Source: an uncultured Spirochaetales bacterium (lineage in GTDB: Bacteria; Spirochaetota; Spirochaetia; Sphaerochaetales; Sphaerochaetaceae). Taken from it: a stretch of 64,000 bases of DNA. The translations under genes and the position numbers were made by a program. Each line of letters starts with the position of its first letter. Position 1 is the first letter of the stretch. This document shows, one piece after another, positions 43,117-51,907 of the stretch. The stretch is taken from assembly GCA_949289305.1 (NCBI GenBank), contig CASENB010000002.1, forward strand, positions 62,001 to 126,000. The letters run 5' to 3'. A model generated the notes under the pieces. It searched no databases. It worked only from the letters and a program-made list of their open reading frames with translations, and was not told the origin of the DNA.

Positions 43117-44051
43117 GAAAATATTACGAAAAATTGAATTGTATTTTACATTCAGGGGCTGTAGCTAGAATTACGAACTTAAATAACGGATCTGAAGCTA
43201 TTTTCAAAGATGGCGTATTATGTACAAAAACTGACGATTATGAAGAAAGTGAAAACTCAATAAAAGAAACGATAAGCTATCCGCCAACATTAGTGTTATT
43301 CGGCTTTGGACATATTGCAAAGGCGATATACAGCATAAGCGAGAATTTAAAGTTTCCCCTTTTCATATTCGACGATAGAAAGGAGATGCTTGATGCTTCA
43401 TATGACAGGGCAACAATCGTAATAGATGATTACGATAAGATATTTAGCAGGACTTACAGCTTCATAAACCCTTACTTTCTAATATTCACACATGGCCATA
43501 AGGCAGATGAGAGCGCGCTTTACTATGTGCTTTCAAACTACGAAAGCGATTATGTCGGCATGATCGGCAGCAAAAGAAAAATAAAATTGACATATGACAA
43601 TTTGATAAAAAAAGGAATAAAAGAGGAAACACTTGAAAATGTGAAGGCTCCAATAGGGCTAAGCATAAACGCAGAAGGCCCCGATGAAATCGCAATAGCA
43701 ATCATTGCTGAAATCATAAAGACGTATAGGAAGGATAAGCGCCAGATTAAGGCGAACGAAACCGTAATAACGGCCCTAGGCACCCTAAAACCTCCTATGA
43801 TACTAGCTAGAATCATATCAAAAGAAGGCTCGTCCCCTGCAAAGGTCGGCTCTGAAATGATAATAACAAAAGAGGCTGCAATATCTACAATAGGAGGAGG
43901 CGCTCTTGAGCTTGAAACGATAAAAAGAGCGCGTGCGATGCTTGAAAGCAATATAAAATATGCCATAGCTGACTTTAATTTAACAGAGGAAGGAGAGCTT
44001 AATATGGCGTGCGGAGGAAAGGAAAAAGTGATGTTAAAGATGATAATCTAA
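43113..44051 (+). CDS. XdhC/CoxI-family maturation protein with reversed domain order
   Basis: 312 residues. The Rossmann XdhC C-type domain comes first: VLFGFGHIAKAIY (about 61-73), FTHGHKADESAL (125-136), YVGMIGSKRKI (147-157) and KAPIGLSINAEGPDEIAIAI. The XdhC_CoxI domain follows: ARIISKEGSSPAKVG (232-246), STIGGGALELETI (258-270) and NMACGG (297-302). In common XdhC proteins the order is the opposite. XdhC binds molybdenum cofactor and aids sulfuration and insertion into xanthine dehydrogenase-type enzymes. Coupling to a cysteine desulfurase-like gene beside selD supports selenium-dependent molybdenum hydroxylase maturation. Confidence 0.85.
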   Translation: MRKYYEKLNCILHSGAVARITNLNNGSEAIFKDGVLCTKTDDYEESENSIKETISYPPTLVLFGFGHIAKAIYSISENLKFPLFIFDDRKEMLDASYDRATIVIDDYDKIFSRTYSFINPYFLIFTHGHKADESALYYVLSNYESDYVGMIGSKRKIKLTYDNLIKKGIKEETLENVKAPIGLSINAEGPDEIAIAIIAEIIKTYRKDKRQIKANETVITALGTLKPPMILARIISKEGSSPAKVGSEMIITKEAAISTIGGGALELETIKRARAMLESNIKYAIADFNLTEEGELNMACGGKEKVMLKMII

Positions 44052-44197
44052 AGATTTCTATATTAGTTAGCATTAATAACAAACATCGGTCAATAAATAA
44101 AATTCTATCGATAAAAATTTATAAATATCTACAACAAAAAGAATTATTTTGTTTTATTGCTTTTATCATGTTACACTATACAAAAAGGAGGAGATGT

Positions 44198-44785
44198 ATG
44201 ATAGAAGCAATCTATGATACCAACGCAAAAGAATTTATTGAAAGCTGGCTGACAGCCGACATGCACGATCAGTACAAGGCATTTGAGGCCTTGGTGCCTG
44301 AAGGTTCAAAAATCCTTGATGGCGGATGCGGAAGCGGAAGAGACAGCCTCTATTTCCTACAGAAAGGCTATACTGTAGATGCATTTGATCCTTCGGATGA
44401 GATGATAAAGTACGCAAGCGAATTTACAGGCATCAAAATAAAGAAGATGAAATGGGAAGATCTTGATGCAAAAGAGGTTTATGACGGCATTTGGGCAAGC
44501 GCATCCCTTTACCATGTTAAAAGATCTGATATGGCGCCGACCTTCCATAAAATTGCAGAAGCTTTAAGGAGCAAAGGCATACTCTTTGCATCATTTAGAG
44601 ATAAGAGCGAAGATTTCGTCGACAGTGAAGGAAGAGCTTTAACAAGCTTTACAAAAGAGACTCTCACGTCGTTCTTATCGACTCTCGGTCTTTTCGATAT
44701 TGTCGCCCTGACAGAAAGAAAGGACTCAAGAAAGAATAAAAGCGATGAGATTTGGCTGTTTGCGATGCTCAGAAAGAGGCTCTAG
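44198..44785 (+). CDS. Class I SAM-dependent methyltransferase
   Basis: 195 residues from ATG 44198, which has a strong AAAGGAGGAG site (44186-44192 region); the frame is open further upstream but the sequence there is AT-rich and non-coding in character. Motif I ILDGGCGSGRDSLYF, motif II AFDPSDEMI and YDGIWASASLYHV define a small-molecule methyltransferase of the UbiE/tellurite-type group. The substrate is unknown. It ends four bases into azlD on the opposite strand. Confidence 0.85.
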   Translation: MIEAIYDTNAKEFIESWLTADMHDQYKAFEALVPEGSKILDGGCGSGRDSLYFLQKGYTVDAFDPSDEMIKYASEFTGIKIKKMKWEDLDAKEVYDGIWASASLYHVKRSDMAPTFHKIAEALRSKGILFASFRDKSEDFVDSEGRALTSFTKETLTSFLSTLGLFDIVALTERKDSRKNKSDEIWLFAMLRKRL

Positions 44786-45081
44786 ATTAGTAGCAAAAGT
44801 ATCGTTATGATAAGAGCAAGCACTATTGAGGCTATCATTGAACGTCTCTTTAGTCCTGCAATAAATGCAATTGCAATTCCCCCAAGACCTGCATACCACT
44901 GAGATGAAAAATCTGTAAGGGCAAGGGGGAATATTAATGAGCCAAGAGCCGCGGTAGGCAATAGATACATTGCTTTCTTTATCTTTTTAGGCATCTTATC
45001 TAAGGACGATATGAACTGAGGAATTATTCTTGCTGCCATCGTAACAAGGCAACAGAGCAAGATGAGAACAATCTTATTCAT
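44782..45081 (-). CDS. azlD: AzlD-family branched-chain amino acid exporter subunit
   Basis: 99 residues from ATG 45081 (an upstream in-frame start at 45117 would lie well inside azlC). Three to four short membrane spans, with TMAARIIPQFI and YLLPTAALGSLIFPLAL, typical of AzlD. It works with AzlC to export branched-chain amino acids. The start overlaps the end of azlC by eight bases. Confidence 0.9.
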   Translation of the reverse strand: MNKIVLILLCCLVTMAARIIPQFISSLDKMPKKIKKAMYLLPTAALGSLIFPLALTDFSSQWYAGLGGIAIAFIAGLKRRSMIASIVLALIITILLLLI

Positions 45082-45772
45082 TGAAAACCTCCTCGTCGCT
45101 GTAGATGAAACATGCAAAGACTGTTGCGACTATCATGCTGATAATAAAGCTCAACCCCGTGGACATATTAAAAGCGAGAATGAACATGCTATTTAGTGCT
45201 GCCGATACGGCGACAACAGCAACAGCCTTGATATTTTTTGCAGTCTCAGTGCCGAAAAGGGATGAGAACATCGCATAGATTGTTATCACAGCGGCGCTTT
45301 GTATTATATGGGGAAGTATATTTCCAAGCAAAAAGCCTATGGCAGTACCGCTAACCCATCCGACATATGATGTGAGAGTTAACGATAGAACATAACTGTA
45401 GCTTACCTTCTCTCCTTTGAATGATGCGACAGCAAAAACTTCATCTACTGTTCCAGCTCCTACGAAAAAGCGTCCTATTATGCTCTTTCTGTTTTTAAGG
45501 CGCTGAGAAAGGCTTGCGCTCATGAAGATATAACGTGCGTTTATAAAGAATACGGAAAGCACTATCTCGAAAAGAAACGCTCCCCCATTATATAAATTCA
45601 TCATCAAAAACTGACCAGATCCAGCATAGTTCGTGATACTCGTCAAAACACTCTCAACGAAGGTAAATCCGCTTGATCTTGTTAAGAATCCAAATGCAAT
45701 CGCGGTTGTAAAATATCCTAAAAATATAGGGAATCCGTCATGAATTCCGCTTTTTATATCGTTCTTGTTCAT
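45074..45772 (-). CDS. azlC: AzlC-family branched-chain amino acid exporter subunit
   Basis: 232 residues with about seven membrane spans. GIHDGFPIFLGYFTTAIAFG at the start, TNYAGSGQFLMMNLYNGG, FFINARYIFMSASLSQR and FFVGAGTVDEVFAVA are characteristic of the AzlC large subunit. Partner of azlD downstream. No AzlB-type regulator is adjacent. Divergent from the ABC-F gene with 78 bases between. Confidence 0.93.
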   Translation of the reverse strand: MNKNDIKSGIHDGFPIFLGYFTTAIAFGFLTRSSGFTFVESVLTSITNYAGSGQFLMMNLYNGGAFLFEIVLSVFFINARYIFMSASLSQRLKNRKSIIGRFFVGAGTVDEVFAVASFKGEKVSYSYVLSLTLTSYVGWVSGTAIGFLLGNILPHIIQSAAVITIYAMFSSLFGTETAKNIKAVAVVAVSAALNSMFILAFNMSTGLSFIISMIVATVFACFIYSDEEVFNE

Positions 45773-45850
45773 CCCATGACAATATTATGTGAATTTTCAC
45801 AGTTGAACAACTGCTAGACTAGTCTTTTTAGAGAATGTAGAATCTATTGC

Positions 45851-47725
45851 GTGAACATATTAAGCGCCCAGAATTTAGAAAAGACTGTTAAAGACGAGCC
45901 ACTTTTTACAGACCTTACCTTCGGCCTTGAAAAAGGTGAGAAAATCGGAATAGTTGGAAAAAACGGAGCTGGAAAAAGCACCCTTTTAAAAGTATTAGCG
46001 AAAGAAATAGTAATGGATGAGGGAATTCTCAGCATCAAAAACGGGGCTGACGTAGCATATTTAGAGCAAAACGTTCCATTTTCCCAAGACGATACGATAG
46101 AGAGTTTCTTCTTTAAATCTAAAAGCACGAAAGTTCAAAAGCTTAAAGAGTATTACGACAGCCTAAAAAGCGGAAGCGGCGAGGCACAGAGCAAGCTCTA
46201 TGAAGAAGTTGAGAAAGACGATCTTTTCTCTGTTGAAAGGAATTACTACGCCTTAATCGACCAGTATGACATCAAAAGGGATAAGGCTGCGCTGATGAAA
46301 GAGCTTTCAGGAGGGGAAGCGAAGAAAGTCCATCTTGCAAGAACTCTCGCATCTAAAAGCGATATAATACTGCTTGACGAGCCAACAAACCACTTAGATA
46401 TAAAAACCATCGAAGAGATGGAAGAAGACTTAAAAGATCCTTCAATTAGCGCGATAATCGTTACGCATGACAGGGCGATACTAGACTCTGTCTGCACTAC
46501 AATTCTTGAACTAGACAGATCGTCATCCTACAAACACCCCGGCTCTTACTCTTCCTATATTGAAAGAAAAGCAGAAAGGCTGAAAGAGGCCTTTAAACAG
46601 CAGGAGAGAATGAGAAGCGTATTAAGACGAGAGCTAAAATGGCTTAGCCGCGCTCCTAAAGCAAGGACAGGAAAGGACAAGGGAAGGATTGAAAGAGCGA
46701 AAGAGCTTGAAGAAGAGCAGAAGAAAGAGGTCTATGAGAAAAAGCTAAGGGAATTCACAAGTGAAAAAAGAAGGCTTGGAAAGAAGATTCTGGACTTAAA
46801 AGACGTAAGCAAGAGCTATGAAGAGAGAGTCATATTCTCGCCTTTTTCATTCATATTTGAAAAGAATATGAAAATCGCATTAGTCGGAGACAACGGATCT
46901 GGAAAGAGTACTTTCCTAGATGTAATTACAGAACACATCCCGCCATCTTCTGGCGTGATAGAAAAAGGACTTAACACCGTCTACGGCTATTACGATCAAA
47001 AATCAAGAGATCTGAATGAGAAGAAAAGCGTAATCGAATACATCAACGACATAGGAGAGACGATAGAACTCTCTGAGGATGAAGGTGTAAGCTCGGCAAG
47101 ATTTCTTGAACTGTTCGGCTTTAACAAGAGCATGCACAACAGTCCTATTTACACCCTTTCAGGAGGAGAGAAAAGAAGGCTGTATTTAATATCGAGATTA
47201 GTTATGAATCCAAACTTTCTAATTCTTGACGAACCTACAAACGATCTCGATATAGACACTATGGAATCTCTTGAAGATTACATAACATCCTTCTCAGGAC
47301 CTGTTCTAATATGTTCTCACGACAGAACCTTTTTAAATATTACAACCGATACCACTCTTGAGATAAAGAACGGAAAACTCACGTACTACCCTATTCCATT
47401 TTCTGACTACCATGAAAGAATGAAGGAAGAGGAAAAGGAAGGCAAGAAGGCAGAAGTCGAAGAAAGAAGAAATCAGGATGCACGAGTAAAAAAAGATGAT
47501 AAAAAAAGAAAGCTCACATTTAAAGAGCAAAAGGAATATGAAGGCCTTCTTTTTGAAATAGACGAACTTGAGGCGAAAGTAAAAGAAATAGAAGACTCCT
47601 TCTCTTCATTAGATCCTAAAGACTTTGAAAGCCTTCCTCTAAGAGAAAAGGAGTATCATGAGAAGAAGGAAGAGCTCGATAAAAAGATCGAACGCTTTTT
47701 AGAACTCGACGAGTTTGCTAAATAG
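45851..47725 (+). CDS. ABC-F family ATP-binding protein (Uup-like)
   Basis: 624 residues, two ATP-binding domains in one chain and no membrane span. Domain 1: Walker A GKNGAGKST, signature LSGGEAKKVHLAR, Walker B LLDEPTNHLD. Domain 2: GDNGSGKST, LSGGEKRRLYLISR, LILDEPTNDLD. The linker is long and basic, and a C-terminal coiled coil follows (from about residue 530), as in Uup. These proteins act on the ribosome or in DNA metabolism rather than in transport. GTG start at 45851. Its 3' end overlaps the next gene by eight bases. Confidence 0.92.
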   Translation: MNILSAQNLEKTVKDEPLFTDLTFGLEKGEKIGIVGKNGAGKSTLLKVLAKEIVMDEGILSIKNGADVAYLEQNVPFSQDDTIESFFFKSKSTKVQKLKEYYDSLKSGSGEAQSKLYEEVEKDDLFSVERNYYALIDQYDIKRDKAALMKELSGGEAKKVHLARTLASKSDIILLDEPTNHLDIKTIEEMEEDLKDPSISAIIVTHDRAILDSVCTTILELDRSSSYKHPGSYSSYIERKAERLKEAFKQQERMRSVLRRELKWLSRAPKARTGKDKGRIERAKELEEEQKKEVYEKKLREFTSEKRRLGKKILDLKDVSKSYEERVIFSPFSFIFEKNMKIALVGDNGSGKSTFLDVITEHIPPSSGVIEKGLNTVYGYYDQKSRDLNEKKSVIEYINDIGETIELSEDEGVSSARFLELFGFNKSMHNSPIYTLSGGEKRRLYLISRLVMNPNFLILDEPTNDLDIDTMESLEDYITSFSGPVLICSHDRTFLNITTDTTLEIKNGKLTYYPIPFSDYHERMKEEEKEGKKAEVEERRNQDARVKKDDKKRKLTFKEQKEYEGLLFEIDELEAKVKEIEDSFSSLDPKDFESLPLREKEYHEKKEELDKKIERFLELDEFAK

Positions 47726-48191
47726 TCGTATTGTTATTCGACTCATCGATTAAGACGGCATCGCTAGTCTTAGTGCTGATATGCCGTCTTAAATACGGAG
47801 TAAGACCTAAGAAAGTCTTCTTGAACTCTTCTTCACTCTCTTTTAGTGCCGCCTGCCAAACAGGAGCAAAACCAGGACTGTTCATTGAAAGACGTTCAGC
47901 TGCCGTCTGATACACATCAAGGCGCTGCATCTCCTTTCTTCCAGGTTTCTGGCTCATAGTATTCAAGCTTATTCTTAAGTTCTCATTCTGCTTCTTAAGC
48001 TCGGCATTCTCCTCTTTGAGCTTGCTAAGCCCTTCGCTTTCAAGCTCCATCCTGTCTTGAAGCATCTTCTTATATTTTTCAACCTCTTCCTTTGCCCTCT
48101 TCTTCTCGCTTGCCCCCTTAGATAAAAGAGCAACAGAAACGACTAGACAAACGGCTAAGCCTACAATTAATCCTGTTAGAAAATCATTCAT
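47718..48191 (-). CDS. Membrane-anchored coiled-coil protein, function unknown
   Basis: 157 residues. One N-terminal membrane span (LTGLIVGLAVCLVVSVALL), then a coiled coil to about residue 80 rich in KxxLxxEN heptads, then a conserved-looking soluble end (QTAAERLSMNSPGFAPVWQ, KKTFLGLTPYLRRH). The last part may be a small interaction domain. I do not recognise the family. Single gene, convergent with the ABC-F gene. Confidence 0.7.
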   Translation of the reverse strand: MNDFLTGLIVGLAVCLVVSVALLSKGASEKKRAKEEVEKYKKMLQDRMELESEGLSKLKEENAELKKQNENLRISLNTMSQKPGRKEMQRLDVYQTAAERLSMNSPGFAPVWQAALKESEEEFKKTFLGLTPYLRRHISTKTSDAVLIDESNNNTTI

Positions 48192-48317
48192 AATATAATT
48201 TTAATATAAACTTCGGCATAAGAGAATAAAAAAAGAATAAACATGATTATATGAATTAAAAACTATAAATATAACAATATTATTAATCCTATATTGGATT
48301 ATTATTAATACTAATTA

Positions 48318-48353
48318 TAAAAAATATCCATCCAGACCCGAAGATCTGGATGG
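48318..48353 (-). terminator. Terminator of the large repeat lipoprotein gene
   Basis: Perfect nine-base stem CCATCCAGA (48328-48336) / TCTGGATGG (48345-48353) with an eight-base loop. On the minus strand it is followed by ATATTTTTTATAA. Confidence 0.8.
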
Positions 48354-48364
48354 ACAATCAAGTT

Positions 48365-51300
48365 TTATTCTTTATGAAAATCAAGTCCAGCAACAGATAG
48401 CGTTTTACCATCTTCGCTAAAACAAGGATATGAGAGTATGTAATATGAATCGATTGAATCAGAAGAGGATGGGAATGTTATTTCGTTGGCATCTTTACTA
48501 TATCCTCCTTCATAGATATAGATATCTTTTCTTCCATCATATAATGCTCCTCTATATGCCATCCATTCACCATCAAGAACAAATTCTCTTCTTAAAATCT
48601 CATTGTTCTGATCTTTTTCTATCCAATAGCCATCAATACTTCCCTTATCTCCTGATGCACGATAGAAAGAGGCGCCATTTATCGTTAACTCATCTTTCCC
48701 TTCATCATAAGAATATGTAAGAGATACGGGGTCGAAGAAAGAAAGTTTATTATCTTTTTTGAAATCGATAAGGATCATGTTTTTCTCATTGCTATAACGC
48801 GCTTTTCCTTCGTAAAATGTTTGACCACTTGCAGAAACTGAATATGTGCAATCAGAGCCAACGGTCAAAGTAAGATTATACTCTCCATTATTCATTGAGC
48901 CATACCATGTTCCAGAAAGAGCAGAAGAGGAAGTATCAGAAACATAGAATGTCTTTACATTAGGCTTTGATGGGAGAAATTCTGAGCTACTGCCACTAAG
49001 GTTGCCTTTGATCGCTCCTGCTTGCATATACTTTTTATTATACGTACTTACATTATTCTTATGGCCATCTGCGACTGTCCTATTTGGATTCCACTGATAG
49101 TCTTCTCCATAGTATACCTCTGATGTGGTATAATAAAGAGATCCATAATAAGATGCATCTAAATCATGAAGAGCAACATCTATCCCGTCCCCATCAAGAA
49201 AATAATCCGTTAGTACTGTATAAGGACCAAGATAAGGTGTACCATATCTCTCTTTTACAGAGTATTCTCGTCCTGCTATGAAGGGTCTTTCATTTTCTCC
49301 GATAGTTAACGGAATAGTGAATTCGCAAATTAAAGAGCCTGTAGTTGTTGGAGTGTATTTAATCGGGCTTGAATATGATCCTGATGCTAATGGTTCTTCA
49401 CTTTCATAAGTCCTCAGCACATATGTAATATCTCCTATAGTAATTCCAGAAGGAAGTGAATCGTAAGTTAAAGAAAATTCAACCTCTTCATTAACTGCTA
49501 TGCCATCTGAAGATTCAGGAGATACTTTGAACTCTGGCTTTCTGCATATCGTTCCAAGATCTGGAATTTCAATTGGGCCTGTTGAAATATCTACGCTTGA
49601 AATATCAGAAGTGACTATGAGAGTATCTACTATAAGTGAAGTATCAGAAACTTCTCCAAAATAGAATATTCCATTTACATCTAGTAAGAACGCTTCATCA
49701 TTCAAGATAATGGAAGCAGAATTATCGCTATTTACATAACGATTTCCGTCCTTCTTAAGACTACCAATATTAAGATTAGCACCATCAATAGTTAGTTCTT
49801 CAGAATCACTACTCAACGTATATGATAATTCAGGCATGCCATATCCGTCTACAAAAATAAATAGATTATTGCCTGTTAATGCGTAATCGAAATTACTAGT
49901 ATAATTATCTCCAATAGTTATCGTATTTTCATTGACTGTTATGTTATTTACTGCTGAAATCCACTCTCCTTCCATTTCTTTTGAGTCAACTGAATCTTCT
50001 AGAATTAAAGTAGCGACATTGCTTATCTTTTTGCCATCGACGTACATTGCTTTTATTTCGCTAATAGAAGAAGAAAGATTGAAAGAAGGACTAAATCTAT
50101 GATCTGAATCTAAATTAGGCTCGCTTCCGTCAGTTGTATAATAAACAATGCCAGGAGCTGAAATGCTAAGCTCTATATTCTCTGAATTTGGACTTCCATC
50201 AGGAAGTGAAAATATAGGAACAGAAGAAGTTCTTTCATACGCATCTATTGTAGCTACTTTAGTATACGGCTTATATCCATCCTTTTCTACTTTTGCATAA
50301 ACATAGTAGTATGTTTCAGAAGGCACAGAAATTGTAAAAGGTTCAGAATACTCAACATATTCACCAAACTCTTCAAATGAGTATGTTATTGTCGCACCCT
50401 CTTCTTCTGCAGTAATCGTTACTTTCGACTCGTTTAGTATAAAAGGCCTTGGAAAGCTTATTTCAGCTGAAGAGATGCTTGCTTGTTTAATAGTTATGGA
50501 AACTATCTTAGATTGTTCATACCCATCTCTAATTGCCATTGCTTTTACTTCTGTATTCTCTTTATTTATAGTGAGAGTAACAGATCCTATAGCGCTAGCA
50601 GATGAAGTAGTAGGATCGCTTCCATCTGTCGTATAATAAATGACATCAGACTCTCCTGCACTTATCGTAAGATTATTATCTAAGAAAGGAATAATTCCAT
50701 CTTCTGTTGAAAATTTAGGAGCTGAAGTATTTAGAGAATACTCTGCTACTGCTATTTCAGAATTTATGCATCCTTCTATAATTGCAATTGCTTTGACTGT
50801 TGCAGGATTAGTAATAGTAAAAGGACCGCTATAGCTATTAGATGAACTTGTTGGATCTTCATCATTTAAAGTATAAAAGATCTGAGCACCATCTTCTGCT
50901 GTGATAGTGATTTCAATCTCACTTTCAAACATCTGGCTGTCAGGGCTTATCTGAGGAGTGTTTACCTTTTTCCTTGTATATGTAACTGTTACGATATCTG
51001 AATCATTCATTCCTTCTTTTGAAGTAAATGCTTTTATAGTAACAGTATTCCCTTCGACATCTGAAAGATCTATAACATTATTTTGCGCTTGAAGACTATC
51101 TTTGCTTGGTTCGCTTCCATCTGTTGTATAATATATAACATAGCCTTCTGCAACGTCCACGCTTACACTAACGCTAGAAAACGGAATTGCTCTTTTATTT
51201 TCATATTGAAAAGCAGGCGCTGGAAGCTGTCCTGAATAAGAATATGTCATCTCTACAATATCAGAAGCAAGATATCCAGAAAGAGTTGCATAAGCCTTTA

Positions 51301-51577
51301 TCGTAATTTTGCTATCTAGAGTTGGCTTAAATGGCTCCTGATATTGTTTTCTTGTTTCAGATGTCACTGGGTCAGACCCATCAGTTGTATAATAAATACT
51401 TGCATTCTCACTACTTGTTATAGTAATAAGAGTATCCTCATCAATTACTTCGCTAGATGCGCTAATTACAGGGGCTGTTAATTTTTGCATCTCGGGGCTA
51501 TCAGGGCATGATGTAAAGAATGTTAAAAGAAGGCATATAACCAGAAAAAAAGGAAAAAGAGTTTTCTTGTTAGCCAT
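48365..51577 (-). CDS. Large surface lipoprotein with six chitobiase C-terminal-like repeats
   Basis: 1070 residues. The signal peptide ends in a lipobox (LTFFTSC, Cys24). From about residue 33 to 550 there are six diverged modules of about 80 residues, four with the core IYYTTDGSDPTT or close variants and two weaker (IFYTLNDEDPTSS, ITYSFEEFGEYVE). This is the CHB_HEX_C_1/FN3-associated signature. The C-terminal half is beta-rich, including a lipocalin-like stretch (GTWYGSMNNGEYNLTL), and unassigned. It is probably anchored at the cell surface and binds glycans or host material. GGAGG precedes the start. Confidence 0.88.
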   Translation of the reverse strand: MANKKTLFPFFLVICLLLTFFTSCPDSPEMQKLTAPVISASSEVIDEDTLITITSSENASIYYTTDGSDPVTSETRKQYQEPFKPTLDSKITIKAYATLSGYLASDIVEMTYSYSGQLPAPAFQYENKRAIPFSSVSVSVDVAEGYVIYYTTDGSEPSKDSLQAQNNVIDLSDVEGNTVTIKAFTSKEGMNDSDIVTVTYTRKKVNTPQISPDSQMFESEIEITITAEDGAQIFYTLNDEDPTSSSNSYSGPFTITNPATVKAIAIIEGCINSEIAVAEYSLNTSAPKFSTEDGIIPFLDNNLTISAGESDVIYYTTDGSDPTTSSASAIGSVTLTINKENTEVKAMAIRDGYEQSKIVSITIKQASISSAEISFPRPFILNESKVTITAEEEGATITYSFEEFGEYVEYSEPFTISVPSETYYYVYAKVEKDGYKPYTKVATIDAYERTSSVPIFSLPDGSPNSENIELSISAPGIVYYTTDGSEPNLDSDHRFSPSFNLSSSISEIKAMYVDGKKISNVATLILEDSVDSKEMEGEWISAVNNITVNENTITIGDNYTSNFDYALTGNNLFIFVDGYGMPELSYTLSSDSEELTIDGANLNIGSLKKDGNRYVNSDNSASIILNDEAFLLDVNGIFYFGEVSDTSLIVDTLIVTSDISSVDISTGPIEIPDLGTICRKPEFKVSPESSDGIAVNEEVEFSLTYDSLPSGITIGDITYVLRTYESEEPLASGSYSSPIKYTPTTTGSLICEFTIPLTIGENERPFIAGREYSVKERYGTPYLGPYTVLTDYFLDGDGIDVALHDLDASYYGSLYYTTSEVYYGEDYQWNPNRTVADGHKNNVSTYNKKYMQAGAIKGNLSGSSSEFLPSKPNVKTFYVSDTSSSALSGTWYGSMNNGEYNLTLTVGSDCTYSVSASGQTFYEGKARYSNEKNMILIDFKKDNKLSFFDPVSLTYSYDEGKDELTINGASFYRASGDKGSIDGYWIEKDQNNEILRREFVLDGEWMAYRGALYDGRKDIYIYEGGYSKDANEITFPSSSDSIDSYYILSYPCFSEDGKTLSVAGLDFHKE

Positions 51578-51599
51578 CTATACTACCTCCAATCTTTTT

Positions 51600-51907
51600 T
51601 AATTAGAATACCCCCACCCCAATAGAAATTGTCAAGAAAAATATTACCATCAGTAAAAATTTATTTACTAATAATATCTATGAAAAAAGCTGCCTGAATA
51701 TGCGACCATGCCTTTCAAGCTGTTCTCTTAATATCTTATTTTCTAGCTACGAGCACTACGAAGTTTTATACATTTTTCAATTTTTCCGTAGTTATATTAA
51801 TTCGCCAATGATGATATCAATAAAGTAATACGAAGAATCGGGAAATTTTCAGTTATTTCGGAGTGTATTATGGGTAAATAAATAGGGATACATATCTTCA
51901 ACGGCTA
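51600..51907. other. Intergenic region carrying the damaged 5' end of the following ATPase gene
   Basis: AT-rich, with no complete gene. The last 30 bases, read in the frame of the next ATPase, encode INRDTYLQRL just before its GTG; this resembles the normal family N-terminus. A TAA at 51875-51877 closes that frame upstream, and the nearby ATG (51870) is out of frame. A single GTGTATTATGG (51863-51873) recalls the repeat before the other ATPase gene. Confidence 0.5.

Noticed and set aside
48365..51577. Recent tandem DNA duplication inside the lipoprotein gene
   Set aside because: The modules share protein motifs but are well diverged in sequence and spacing, so they are not recent copies.
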